The notes beneath the pieces were generated by a model. It saw only the letters and a list, made by a program, of their open reading frames with translations. It did not search any database and was not told where the DNA came from. A stretch of DNA of 64,000 bases, from the NCBI GenBank assembly GCA_039583875.1, contig CM077166.1, forward strand, positions 87,294,564 to 87,358,563, read 5' to 3'. This DNA comes from Platanthera guangdongensis (Eukaryota; Streptophyta; Magnoliopsida; Asparagales; Orchidaceae). Numbering within the stretch: position 1 is the stretch's first letter; each line of letters starts with the position of its first letter. The translations under genes and the position numbers were made by a program. Shown here piece by piece: positions 55,030 through 64,000 of this stretch.

Positions 55030-56639
55030 AGAAGAAGGCAAACATCTACTATAGACGGGCTCAAGTACACAGGCAAGATCCCAGTGTGCACCAGGCTCAA
55101 CTTTCCTATTTGGAAGGAAAGGATCAGGTTCTACATGGAAGCAGTTGATCCTCGACTCTTCATGATCGTGGAGGAGGGACCTTATGTCCCCACTAAGGTC
55201 TCCACCATTGATCCTACCAAGAAAGTGTCAAAGAAAATTTCTGAAATGGACAAGGACGAGATGGTGCTGGTGGGACTTGACAAGAAGGCGCAGAACATTC
55301 TGGTCAGCGCGGTCGATGACTCAATGATGCAGAACTTCTGCAACTGCAGGACAGCAAAGGAGATCTGGCACTGCCTGATTATCCTAATGGAGGGCACTGA
55401 TGAAGTGAGGGATGATCGGAGATCCCTCCTGAACCAGAAATATGAGGCCTTCATATAAGGGCCTAAGGAAGAGATCGGAGTCACCTTTGAGAACTTCCTC
55501 AAGATTGTCAATGCCCTCAAAGGATATGGAAGAGTGTTCACTGATGGTGAACTTAATGATAAATTCCTTAGGTCCCTTACTAAAGAATGGGACACAAAGA
55601 TCTGTGCCATCCGAGAGTTTGACAGACTAGCTAAAACAGACCCGCAAATTCTGTTTGGGAAGCTGATGTCCTATGAGCTTCAACTGAACACCCAGAAAGC
55701 AGAAGAAGAAGCAGAGAAGGCTACAGCCAAGGAAAAGACTGTGGCTCTAAAAGACATTCACTCCAGGAAGGGCAAGGGTGCGGTTTCATACCGTGCCAGG
55801 AAAAAGGATGAGGAGGAGGACTCCGAGCCATGCTCCTCCAGCTCAGAGTTGTCTGAGGAAGATTTCTCCCTCATCACCCGAGAATTCAAGAAGTTCCTCA
55901 AGATGAGGAATCAAAGAAAGAGAGACGGCTCCTCCTCCAGGCATCAGAATAAAAATTATTCTTCTGACAGGTATGCATCTAAACCGAACAAACATCGCTC
56001 CTCTGACATTATTTGTTTTGGATACAATAAGACATGACACGTCGTGGCCGACTGCCACCGAGGCAAGAGAGAAAAGGGGAAGAGAGAGGAGCACAAGTCC
56101 TCTAGAGATAAGAAGAAAGAGAGGAGCTACATCACCAAAAAGCCAAAGACACTGAGTGAATCTGATTCCTCAGACTCCAGTGATGATGAGGAAGCCTACT
56201 TCGGGCTGGTGGGTCGCTCCGACTCAGAAGGAGAATGCCCCCCATTTATTGGGAAGGTAAAAGCTCACACCCCTCTCTCCGACTCTGACTCTGATCCTGA
56301 GTCTCAGGATGATGACCCACCAGCCCGAAGTATAACAAGGTGAAGAAGTTATGTGACTGCAATCACTATGATGCCTCCACCTCCAGATCCAAGGCCCCGG
56401 CTGTAACCACCATTCTCAGGGTAAAGCAGGAGCCTAGGAAGAGGTACAACAGATTTGATTGTTGGTGTTGTGGCAAAGTCGGTCACTTTGCCGTGGATTG
56501 TTGGTTTAATCCGAGGTATAACGAGACTCCCTATGTTAGCAATGCGAGGCCGACCACTCATAAGGTTAACCACCCGAGGGGGAGTATGCTAACCAAGAAT
56601 CTAGGACCCAAGTTTGATTGGTTTCCTAAGGGAAATTAA
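55030..56639 (+). pseudogene. Sire-C gag, broken
   Basis: Sirevirus Gag. Recognisable text begins near 55038 (TSTIDGLKYTGKIPVCTRLNF) without a clear ATG, so the start codon may be lost. The capsid region runs to about 55690, with a TAA at 55456-55458. A Lys/Glu coiled region and Ser/acidic stretch follow. The first knuckle (CFGYNKT-stop-HVVADC, about 56014-56055) has lost a Cys and gained a TGA at 56035-56037. An acidic SDSDSDPES stretch ends at TGA 56341-56343. A second knuckle (CWCCGKVGHFAVDC, about 56460-56502) lies in another frame, ending at TAA near 56637. Confidence 0.88.
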
Positions 56640-57333
56640 TTTTGTTTTGCAGGAATGTCCAAAGGCCACCAAAACGCCAATATGGTACTTGGACAGTGGA
56701 TGCTCCCGGCATATGACTGGGACAAGAAGCCTGCTGCGTGATTACACTCCTGTCGAGAATGGTCCCAAAGTCATCTTTGGGGGGTCAGATCGAGGAGTTA
56801 CCAGAGGTTACGGTATGATTTCCAACGGTATAATCTCTATCACCGACGTGGCTTATGTTGAAGGGTTAAACCATAACCTGATCAGTGTAAGTCAGTTATG
56901 TGATAAAGGTTATGTCGTTAAGTTCTGCAAGGATAAATGTCTGATAATATCGTGTGCCTCTTCTGAGACAGTATTAACAGACATTAGGAGCAGAAATATC
57001 TTCTGCTTAAATTTTCTTAGTTTAGATTCATCTACCCCCGTATGCCTAGTGGCAACAGGCAGTGCATCTCTTTGTGAACAATGGCACAAGAGATTGTCAC
57101 ATATTAATTTCAAAACAATTAGTATGCTGTTTTCTAAAAACTTAGTAAGGGATGCTCCCATTATCAAGTGCATCAAAGATAGCCCCTGTCTTGCATGCCA
57201 GATGGGCAAACAGACTCGGGCTACCTTTAAAAGCATTGCAGACAAAGACTCTTCCCGATGTCTTTATTTCTCCATATGGACTTGTTTGGTCCAATGCAAG
57301 TTTATAGCTTGGGAGGCAAGTCCTATACGCTAG
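56614..57333 (+). pseudogene. Sire-C pol: protease and GAG-pre-integrase
   Basis: Protease has WYLDSGCSRHMTG (about 56683-56721) and VAYVEGLNHNLISVSQLCDKGY. GAG-pre-integrase with the zinc pattern (WHKRLSHINF ... CLACQMGKQT) lies at about 57085-57220. The open frame then diverges: near 57255 a one-base shift moves the integrase to another frame. Confidence 0.9.
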
Positions 57334-59414
57334 TGATAGTTGATGATCACTCACGGTTTACATGGGTGTTCTTCTTAAAACGAAAGTCAGATACGTTTGA
57401 CATCTTCACTACTTTTGTCAAGCAGGTTCAGAACGAATTTAACTGCTCAGTGGTCAAAATCAGAAGTGACCATGGAACAGAATTCGAATCTGGTGCTATG
57501 ACAGAGTTTTGTGAAGATCAAGGTATCTTTCATGAGTTTTCCTCCCCGCGCACTCCTCAGCAAAATGGAGTTGCGGAGAGGAGAAATAGGACTCTCATTG
57601 AAGCTTGCACGACCATGTTGAAAGACGCTTCTCTCCCAGAATACTTCTGTGCAGAGGCGGTCAATACAGCTTGTCATGTACAAAACCGAGCATTGATCAA
57701 CAAGCATCATCGTAAGACGCCTTATGAGCTACTGAGAGGCAGGAAACCAACCATGTCCTACTTAAGGATCTTTGGTTGCAGATGTTATGTACTGAATAAT
57801 GGGAAGTACCCGCGTACTAAATTTGGTGAAAAATGCTTCGAATGCATATTCATGGGCTATAGTACCTACAGTCGGGCATATAAGGTCTTCAATAAGAAAA
57901 CCCTAGTAGTAGAGGAATCAATTAATGTTGTATTTGATGAAAGAAGCTTGCTTAACAGCAATTCTTCCAGCGGTATTCTTGAAGATGCAGGTGCACGACT
58001 TGAACAGCTGTGTCTCGATGAGACCGCTAAAGATGAAACTCCTAAGTACGTCAAAGTATCCACCTCAACGTCAACTGGGAATGTTGAAGATCAAAATGAA
58101 GAAAATCTCTTAGAAGAAGGAGAAGCCCAAGAAGTAGTCGAAGCTCCAGACGCCAGACTTCTAGAGCTCCGGCACGTGAGGGATCATCCTAGAGATCAGA
58201 TCATTGGAGATCCTCGTGACGGTGTCAGAACTCGAAGAGGTACTATTAACGAGATTTTGCATCTTAGTTTCCTGTCACAGGTTGAGCCAAAGAAGTTCGC
58301 CGAGGCGAACAAAGATGCAGCATGGATTTTGGCCATGCAAGATGAACTGCATCAATTCGAACGATGCAATGTTTGGACGCTGGTTCCCAGACCACAAAAG
58401 CAGAATGTGATTGGCACCAAGTGGATCTTCAGAAATAAACTGGATGAACATGGTGTCATCATAAAGAACAAGGCCAGGCTGGTGGCTCAAGGTTACAAAC
58501 AGGAGGACGGGATTGACTTCGACCAGACCTTTGCACCAGTGGCAAGGCTCGAGGCAATCAGATTGTTCCCAGCGTATGCTTCGCACAAAGGATTCACAGT
58601 CTATCAAATGGATGTGAAATCAACATTCTTGAAGGGAGACCTGAAAGAGGAAGTATACGTCGCTCAACCCCCAGGTTTTGTAAATCCTACTTATCCCAAT
58701 CATGTATATTTTCTTAATAAAGCTCTATATGGTTTAAAACAAGCTCCACGAGCTTGGTATGAGACCTTATCTAGTTTTCTTCTTGAGAATAAGTTCTCTA
58801 GAGGTAAAATAGATAAGACATTGTTTCTCAGGGAAGTCAAAGGCAAGATTTTGCTGGTGCAAATCTATGTCGATGACATTATATTCGGCTCAACGGACAA
58901 CAATATTTGCAAAATGTTTTCTAAACTTATGCAAGGAAAGTTTGAAATGAGCAGTATGGGAGAGCTAAAGTATTTCTTGGGACTTCAAGTGAAACAGTCT
59001 GAGGATGGAATCTTCATCTCTCAGACGAAGTTCACAAATGAACTCCTCAGGAAATTCGGTATGGAGAATGCAACCTCTATGAGGACTCCAATGGGATCCA
59101 CGTTGTCTCTGGATAAGGATGAGAAAGGCAAACCTTTCCCTGAAACCAAATACAGAAGCATCATTGGATCCCTGGTCTACCTTACTGCCAGTAGACCAGA
59201 TATCATGTTCTCCACATGTGTCTGTGCCAGATATCAGGTGAACACTAAGGAATCTCACTATGTCGCTGCAAAGGGAATTCTAAGATACCTTAAAGGTACT
59301 CCGAATCTTGGCTTGTGGTACCCGAGAAACAATGATGTCGAGCTAATAGGTTTTTCAGATGCTGATTTTGCAGGGAGTAGGGATGACAGTAAAAGCACTT
59401 CCGGGACATGTTAA
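57258..59414 (+). pseudogene. Sire-C pol: integrase and reverse transcriptase
   Basis: 718 codons open. The integrase core spans about 57270-57760 with D-D-E in [19 protein letters not shown] and NGVAERRNR. An acidic spacer follows (about 57950-58250). RT runs about 58300-59050 with [35 protein letters not shown] and an intact [10 protein letters not shown] (about 58867-58896). RNase H begins about 59340 ([19 protein letters not shown]) and is cut by TAA at 59412-59414, consistent with CAA to TAA. Confidence 0.93.
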
Positions 59415-59813
59415 TTCCTCGGAAGAAGGCTTATTTCATGGAATAGCAAGAAACAGAATTGTGTAGCAACCTCCACAGCAGAGTCTGAGTACATCTCGGC
59501 AGGCAGCTGTCGCGCACAACTCCTATGGATCAGAAACCAATTAGCCGACTACGACCTTCAGTTCAAGGAAGTACCAATGTACTGCGACTCCTCCAGTGCA
59601 ATTGAAATTGCCAACAATCCGGTATCACATAGAAGAACGAAGCATATTGAAGTGCGCTACCACTTCATTCGGGAGCACGTGGAGAACAAGGACATCTCTC
59701 TCTGTTATGTCCCCACGGACAAGCAGATTGCAGATATTTTCACAAAGCCCTTAGACGAAGCCAAGTTCAGTCTTTTCAAAACTGAATTGGGGATGCTAAA
59801 CTATGAGGAATGA
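59415..59813 (+). pseudogene. Sire-C pol: RNase H C-terminal part
   Basis: Same frame as 57258-59411. Contains STAESEYISAGSC, MYCDSSSAIEIANNPVSHRRTKHIEVRYHFIREHV and IADIFTKPLD. The normal pol stop is TGA at 59811-59813. Only the TAA separates it from RT. Confidence 0.9.
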
Positions 59814-59842
59814 AGACTACAGAAGCTCCAGGCTCATGCATC

Positions 59843-60081
59843 TAGGGGGAGCCTCTGTCAGGAACTCAAGTGTGCGCACAAGTGCAAGAACTGAGGGGGA
59901 GCAAGGGGTCAAATGCAACAGACCCAGATTTGCAGAAGGCGAAAAGGGGGAGATATTACCCAACAATTGGTATTGGTAATGAATATCTCTCTCAACTCCA
60001 ATTTAAGTTCATGCTTTTCATTCCCATACGCTCTATTCACCTTAGCTTGTAGGGTTTAGGCTTCTTCAAATAGGGGGAGAT
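59843..60081 (+). other. Multiple polypurine tracts before the Sire-C 3' LTR
   Basis: (A/T)AGGGGGAG-type tracts occur at about 59843-59851, 59893-59901, 59941-59953 and 60069-60081. The last directly precedes the LTR. Repeated polypurine tracts are a reported Sirevirus signature. Confidence 0.85.
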
Positions 60082-61227
60082 TGTTGGGTATTGTATCCAC
60101 AACATACCTGATTTGAAGAAGCCCCTAAACAAGCTAAGGTAAATAGACAATGTATTTGATGAAACCTTTTAAGTTGTGCTTGCAGTTATTCCACGCCAAG
60201 TGCACACCAATGTCAGGGTGCAGAAGGTCAATATACACGGGTCTGCACGACGTAATCCCTCGTTGAGCAAATCAGTGTGTTGGCCTACGTGTACTCTCTC
60301 TATTGGAGTGTACCTATTTTCAAGTATAGGGCTGTGATAATGCAAAAGCAGACAAGGAGCAAGGATGGGTCAAAGAGCAGCTCATGGGCGGAAAGATGAA
60401 AAATCGTCTAAGTATTAATCGACGAGAATCACCAAGTGATTCTCGCCGATTCGGGGAGAATCACTAGTGATTCTCGCTGAATCGTCGAGAATCACTGGCT
60501 GATTCTCGCCGTCTCTATCCGGCTAAATCAGAGCGTACAAACAAGTCAAAATCGACGAGAATCACCTTTGATTCTCGCCGAATCGACGAGAATCACCTTT
60601 GATTCTCGCCGAATCGACGAGAATCACCCTCGATTCTCGCCGATTTTGCCTTAGGCGAATTTCTAAAGACGCTGGACCGGATCAAATGTTAAGGCGCTGT
60701 TTTGAACCGGTATTAGGGTTTCTTCTGATGGGACCCACAATGGTCATAAAGGAGTATTCTACTGTATAAATACACGTGTATTTTTGAACAGTGGACACAC
60801 ACAGAAAAACAAAGTCGAGCCGCCGACCTTGACCTAGATCGTGAAATCCGCTCCGCCGCCGTCGCCGCTCGTGCCTGTTGATCGCCGGATTTGATCGTGG
60901 TTTCTTCCAAATCTCCCGGCGATAGAATCTCAGCCAAGCACAGCGTCTCACGCGTCTAACTAGAGATCCCTTGTCTCTTGATTCGTTGATCGGGAAAACC
61001 TTCCCCTTCTGAATCGTTCGAGACGATCGATCCTAGTGTGACCGTTGGAAGACCTTGCTAGCTTTGCTACGAAGATTGAATCTCCAAAGTACAGCAGCCG
61101 CACACCATTGTCGCCGCCAGATTCCGAGAACCAAGACGCCGCCCGTCTTACCGCCGCCGGTTTCGGGGAGATTCTCTCCAAGAGAGATCTACGGTTGTGG
61201 ACTCTTCATTGACTTCAAGAACACGTC
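60082..61227 (+). repeat. Sire-C 3' LTR, truncated
   Basis: Matches 53349 onward and breaks after AACACGTC, where Sire-B' begins. The palindrome array (60419-60646) has about 6 units against 8 in the 5' LTR. Confidence 0.93.
60419..60646 (+). repeat. Palindromic repeat array in the Sire-C 3' LTR, about 6 units
   Basis: Two blocks of three units of the same TCGACGAGAATCAC ... TGATTCTCGCCGA palindrome. Confidence 0.9.
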
Positions 61228-62747
61228 TGAAAGAGCAGCTAGATCTGATATACTCTAAAGGGGGGGGGGGTGAATAGAGTATATGGTGCTTTGAATCTTT
61301 TTACAACAGTTGTTGTAGTATGTGTAAGCAAGGGAAGCAGTAATAAAACTAATCACAGTACTAAGCTAAACAAAAGCCAATCACAGAGAAATCAAGGCCA
61401 GAAACAAAAATGAAAGCAAGCAAAACCAGAAGACACAAGGAAATATAGTGGTTCCCCAAACTTGGGTACATCCACTCTTCTACCACCCTAGGTAGGAATC
61501 CACTGCAGGATGAGTTGATCAGGTGTCCTGGGCACCAATGAGCTTTTGATAAGGTGCTCAAAAAACAAAGCAGATTTTTTGATCAGGTGTCTTGCCACCA
61601 ATGAGCTTTTGACAAGGTGCTCAAAAACCAAGCTCAAACTTTTGAAGGGAGCTTGAGAAACCCTTTACAGAGTGGGGGTGAGAGAATGATGAAAGTCTTC
61701 TCTTTCTCAAACAACTGAGAAGACTATGTGGATTTTTGATGTCAAAGCTCCCCCTGAATCCTTGAGATCTTCAGGAAGAAAAGCTTTGCTGAGGGTGATA
61801 GGCCTTCAAAGATTGAACTCCAGCAATAGATGATTTTAGCAATAGCTGAAATGTTGAATGTCTGGAGTCTGGAAATATGTTGGCCTTGAACACTTTGAAG
61901 ACTAAGGAGATCTAGAGATTTGAGAGGGCTTGATCTCCTTGGATGTGTGTTCTTCAGAATTCTTTTGTGACAGAAGATTTTTGAATGCTTCTCTGTAATC
62001 TGTATCCTCTCTCTGTATTGTGTGTGTTTTTGAGAGATTCAAAAATCCTGTCTTTTATTCTCTGGTATAGAATAGAATAACATTCTCTGTCAAGTATAGA
62101 CGTTGGCCTGCATTAATTGCATCCTTAATTGCATAATCTCTTCTGGAGGAAAGTCCACAGATACATTCCTTGAAAAATCCCTTGAAACTTGGTCCAGAAT
62201 TGAATGATAACGGCTAGGAAATCTCTGAATTAATTGCAGAATAACTCCTAACTGATTTGAATTAAGAAATATCCTGGAAGTTGTCTGAAATCGTTGAACT
62301 GAGCTCTGCTATCGTCGAGCTGAGCTCAGCGATCCAGAAACATACAGCAGCAAAATACCGTCGATCTGAGCTCAAAGATCGTCGAACTGAGCTCAGAGAT
62401 AAAGATCCAAAGCAGAGTCAAAATCGTCGACCTGAGCTCACCGATCGTCGAATGGAGTTCGACGATATAATGAAGTTGAGCTCAGCGATCGTCGAATGGA
62501 GTTCGACGATCTTGTCGAAGTTGAGCTAGACGATCGTCGATCGGAGTTCGACGAATCGTCGTGCTGAGCTCGACGATTAGACTAAGTCTCCAGACAGAAA
62601 ATCTTGGTCTTCAGGGCAGCTTCCAAACCTAGATTTCTAACCCTTAGACTCAATTCTAATTGACCTATTAAGCTATACAGGAGGTCAAGCAAAGGTTCCT
62701 AGAGACATAGTGATCCTGACCCAAATTAGTAATAGGGTGTTCCAACA
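61228..62747 (-). repeat. Sire-B' 3' LTR (1520 bp, minus strand)
   Basis: On the minus strand it starts TGTTGGAACACCC at 62747 and ends CTTTCA at 61228. Contains a G run (C on the minus strand) at 61260-61270 and a TCGACGA/TCGTCGA array at 62290-62575. Matches 51090-52707 with clear divergence. Confidence 0.92.
62290..62575 (-). repeat. TCGACGA/TCGTCGA motif array in the Sire-B' LTR
   Basis: GATCGTCGAAC, GTTCGACGAT and GAGCTCAGCGATCGTCGA units, both orientations, corresponding to 51261-51545. Confidence 0.87.
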
Positions 62748-62760
62748 ATCTCCCCCTATT
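62748..62760 (-). other. Sire-B' polypurine tract
   Basis: On the minus strand AATAGGGGGAGAT directly precedes the LTR start, so this LTR is the 3' one. Confidence 0.9.
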
Positions 62761-62913
62761 CGGGTTAGGATTACTATTTACAGACTTTGGAAAAACTTAA
62801 TCAACATACAATCAGTAAAACATAAAAACAACAGCTAGACATTGCAGAATAATCACAGAGATATATATGGCATCCAGATAATCAGAAATTGCAGAGATTG
62901 TCACCTTACAATA

Positions 62914-64000
62914 TCATTTCTTCTCTTTGCCCTTAACCATTTTAATATCTCTGTTAGGATTTAGGGCTTCCTTCTTAGATCTGGTGTCATCTGCTGCACC
63001 TAGAGATGTCTGCTGTTTAAGCCTGGGAACCACTGCTTCAGGATGTAATTCCATGTATCTGTCAGCATCAAAGAATCTACTTGAAGCATATCTCTCAAGT
63101 TCTTTCTGTCTCTGTTCAGACATAGTAGAAATGTTGGAAGAGTCTAATCCTTGTTCTCTGGCCTTTTTAATTTGGTCCAGTGCAGCTAATTCCTTCATTC
63201 TGGCAGTCCAAGCAGCTGGATTATTTTCAGGATCTTCAAAAGGTACAGGTGGCTCATACCTGTTGGAAGGATTGTCTTGAGAAGGCCTGACAGACACAGT
63301 CTCTTTCAGCTTGTAAGGGAAAGGACCAGAAGCTGTATCAGAAGAACCATGTCCTCCCCTAGAATATGGGTGCTGCCTGGAGTACCCTTTAGAATATACT
63401 TGAATATCTCTCTGATTGCCCCTATATCCTCCTCTCCTAGAATGAGAGCCCCTAGATTGGCCTTCCCTATGGTAAGATCTGGTATGAGGTTGATAGGTAG
63501 CCTGACTTCTGGCTGGGGGTTGACTCACAGAGCTTCCACCTACACCTGCATCAGGAGGAGGTGGTGGAGGAGGATGAGAGTGCTGGAATTGGGATGAACC
63601 CTTCTCATATTTTCTCTTTTTCTTCATGGCTTTCAGCTGGTTCTTGGAATACTGCATCCAGTGTTCAGTGATTGGGCAATCATGTAGAATGTAATAAGGG
63701 ATATCATTGTTATCTTTGACTTTAGCAGGAGGTACCCTCTTCATAGCCTTGCTCCTTGCCTTCCTTTTCCTGGCAATGGTTGCAGAAGAATCATCAGAGT
63801 CTGTTTTAAATTCATCAGATTCAGAACTCTGGTCCTCATAGAGAGCATCTATTTTCTTCATTAAATCCTTCTTAAGCTGAACAGAGGCAGATGAGGCAGA
63901 AGTTGAAACAGCAGCAGCAGCAGGTGTTGAGATGGTAATAGTAGGGACAGCAGCAGATGGAGAGGGTGAAGCAGAAGCAACAACAGCAGCAATTTCACTA
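62914..64000 (-). CDS. Sire-B' extra ORF after pol, open to the window edge
   Basis: Open for about 361 codons to the edge; an internal ATG is at 63859-63861, but the frame is open upstream of it, so the start is outside. The upstream part is Ala/Ser/Pro-rich. Then come an acidic Ser/Asp stretch, basic KRKARSKAMKR, the block YYILHDCPITEHWMQYSKNQ, a Pro run, and an Arg/Gly/Ser/Tyr-rich low-complexity region. A conserved C-terminus has MSEQRQKELERY, DADRYMELHPEAVVPR, GAADD and ALNPNRDI, matching Sire-A 9635-9967. No stop is visible. It ends about 165 bases from the LTR. Sireviruses often have an env-like ORF here, but I see no signal peptide or membrane segment in this part; basic, RNA-binding-like composition is an inference. 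Confidence 0.8.
   Translation of the reverse strand, partial: SEIAAVVASASPSPSAAVPTITISTPAAAAVSTSASSASVQLKKDLMKKIDALYEDQSSESDEFKTDSDDSSATIARKRKARSKAMKRVPPAKVKDNNDIPYYILHDCPITEHWMQYSKNQLKAMKKKRKYEKGSSQFQHSHPPPPPPPDAGVGGSSVSQPPARSQATYQPHTRSYHREGQSRGSHSRRGGYRGNQRDIQVYSKGYSRQHPYSRGGHGSSDTASGPFPYKLKETVSVRPSQDNPSNRYEPPVPFEDPENNPAAWTARMKELAALDQIKKAREQGLDSSNISTMSEQRQKELERYASSRFFDADRYMELHPEAVVPRLKQQTSLGAADDTRSKKEALNPNRDIKMVKGKEKK

Larger units (their letters stand above)
53349..61227 (+). mobile_element. Sire-C: nearly complete Sirevirus, 3' LTR truncated
   Basis: 5' LTR, primer site, gag with two zinc knuckles, protease, integrase, RT, RNase H, several polypurine tracts and a 3' LTR cut at 61227. There is no extra ORF after pol. 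It is inserted in Sire-B gag after AGATC; the matching duplication is off the window. The 3' LTR is interrupted by Sire-B' in opposite orientation. Confidence 0.93.
61228..64000 (-). mobile_element. Sire-B': Sirevirus 3' part on the minus strand
   Basis: Read on the minus strand: extra ORF, polypurine tract, 3' LTR. Same family as Sire-B by LTR but in opposite orientation. It interrupts the Sire-C 3' LTR after ACGTC. Its gag and pol are beyond the right edge. Confidence 0.92.

Overview
The window is a block of plant repetitive DNA made almost entirely of LTR retrotransposons nested in one another. I found no host gene, rRNA, tRNA or CRISPR array. The families present (Ty1-copia Sireviruses; Ty3 chromoviruses of the Tekay/Del and CRM-like types; an Athila/Tat-type element; a large non-coding LTR derivative) and the primer sites (initiator tRNA-Met and tRNA-Asp) point to a flowering plant with a repeat-rich genome. 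I cannot name the species. The labels Sire-A, Sire-B and so on are mine.

Layout. 1-12260: Sire-A (+), a decayed Sirevirus whose 5' LTR runs off the left edge, with broken gag, broken pol and a long extra ORF between pol and the 3' LTR. 12261-14619 and 28997-29255: one old Tekay-type pol on the minus strand, cut in two. 14620-28991: a young complete Tekay-type chromovirus (+) inserted into that old pol, with two 4741-bp LTRs and a 5-bp TTCTG duplication. 29256-51089: an Athila-type gag-pro element (+) with no RT, RNase H or integrase. Its 5' LTR carries a CRM-like chromovirus (30453-37593, TSD TTTAC). Its interior carries a 7.7-kb non-coding LARD-like element (41135-48833, TSD AGTGC). Its 3' LTR is hit at 51090 by Sire-B (+). 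Sire-B gag is hit at 53349 by Sire-C (+), a nearly complete Sirevirus. The Sire-C 3' LTR is hit at 61228 by Sire-B' (-), which runs off the right edge with an open extra ORF.

How the parts work together. Each autonomous element would make Gag, protease, RT/RNase H and integrase for its own copying. Nearly all are inactivated by stops, frameshifts, active-site changes or insertions. The least damaged are the Tekay-type element (two in-frame UAG codons in pol) and the Sire-B' extra ORF, which is open to the window edge.

Most interesting signals. (1) The young Tekay-type element has a 101-bp GT-AG intron exactly between gag and protease. Splicing fuses Gag to Pol in frame; retention stops translation two codons past the donor. 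(2) The same element carries two phase-0, exon-like segments inside its 4.7-kb LTR (15491-15589 and 18913-19008) that can splice in frame to gag. This suggests a split gag whose N-terminus is encoded by the LTR and whose second intron removes the primer-binding site. (3) Clustered TCGACGA motifs occur in the LTRs of three Sirevirus families and also in the LTR of the Ty3-type LARD. (4) The Athila-type LTR has its own array of near-palindromes and a duplicated LTR terminus. Only reading by eye was possible; alignments, dating and transcript evidence are named where they would decide.
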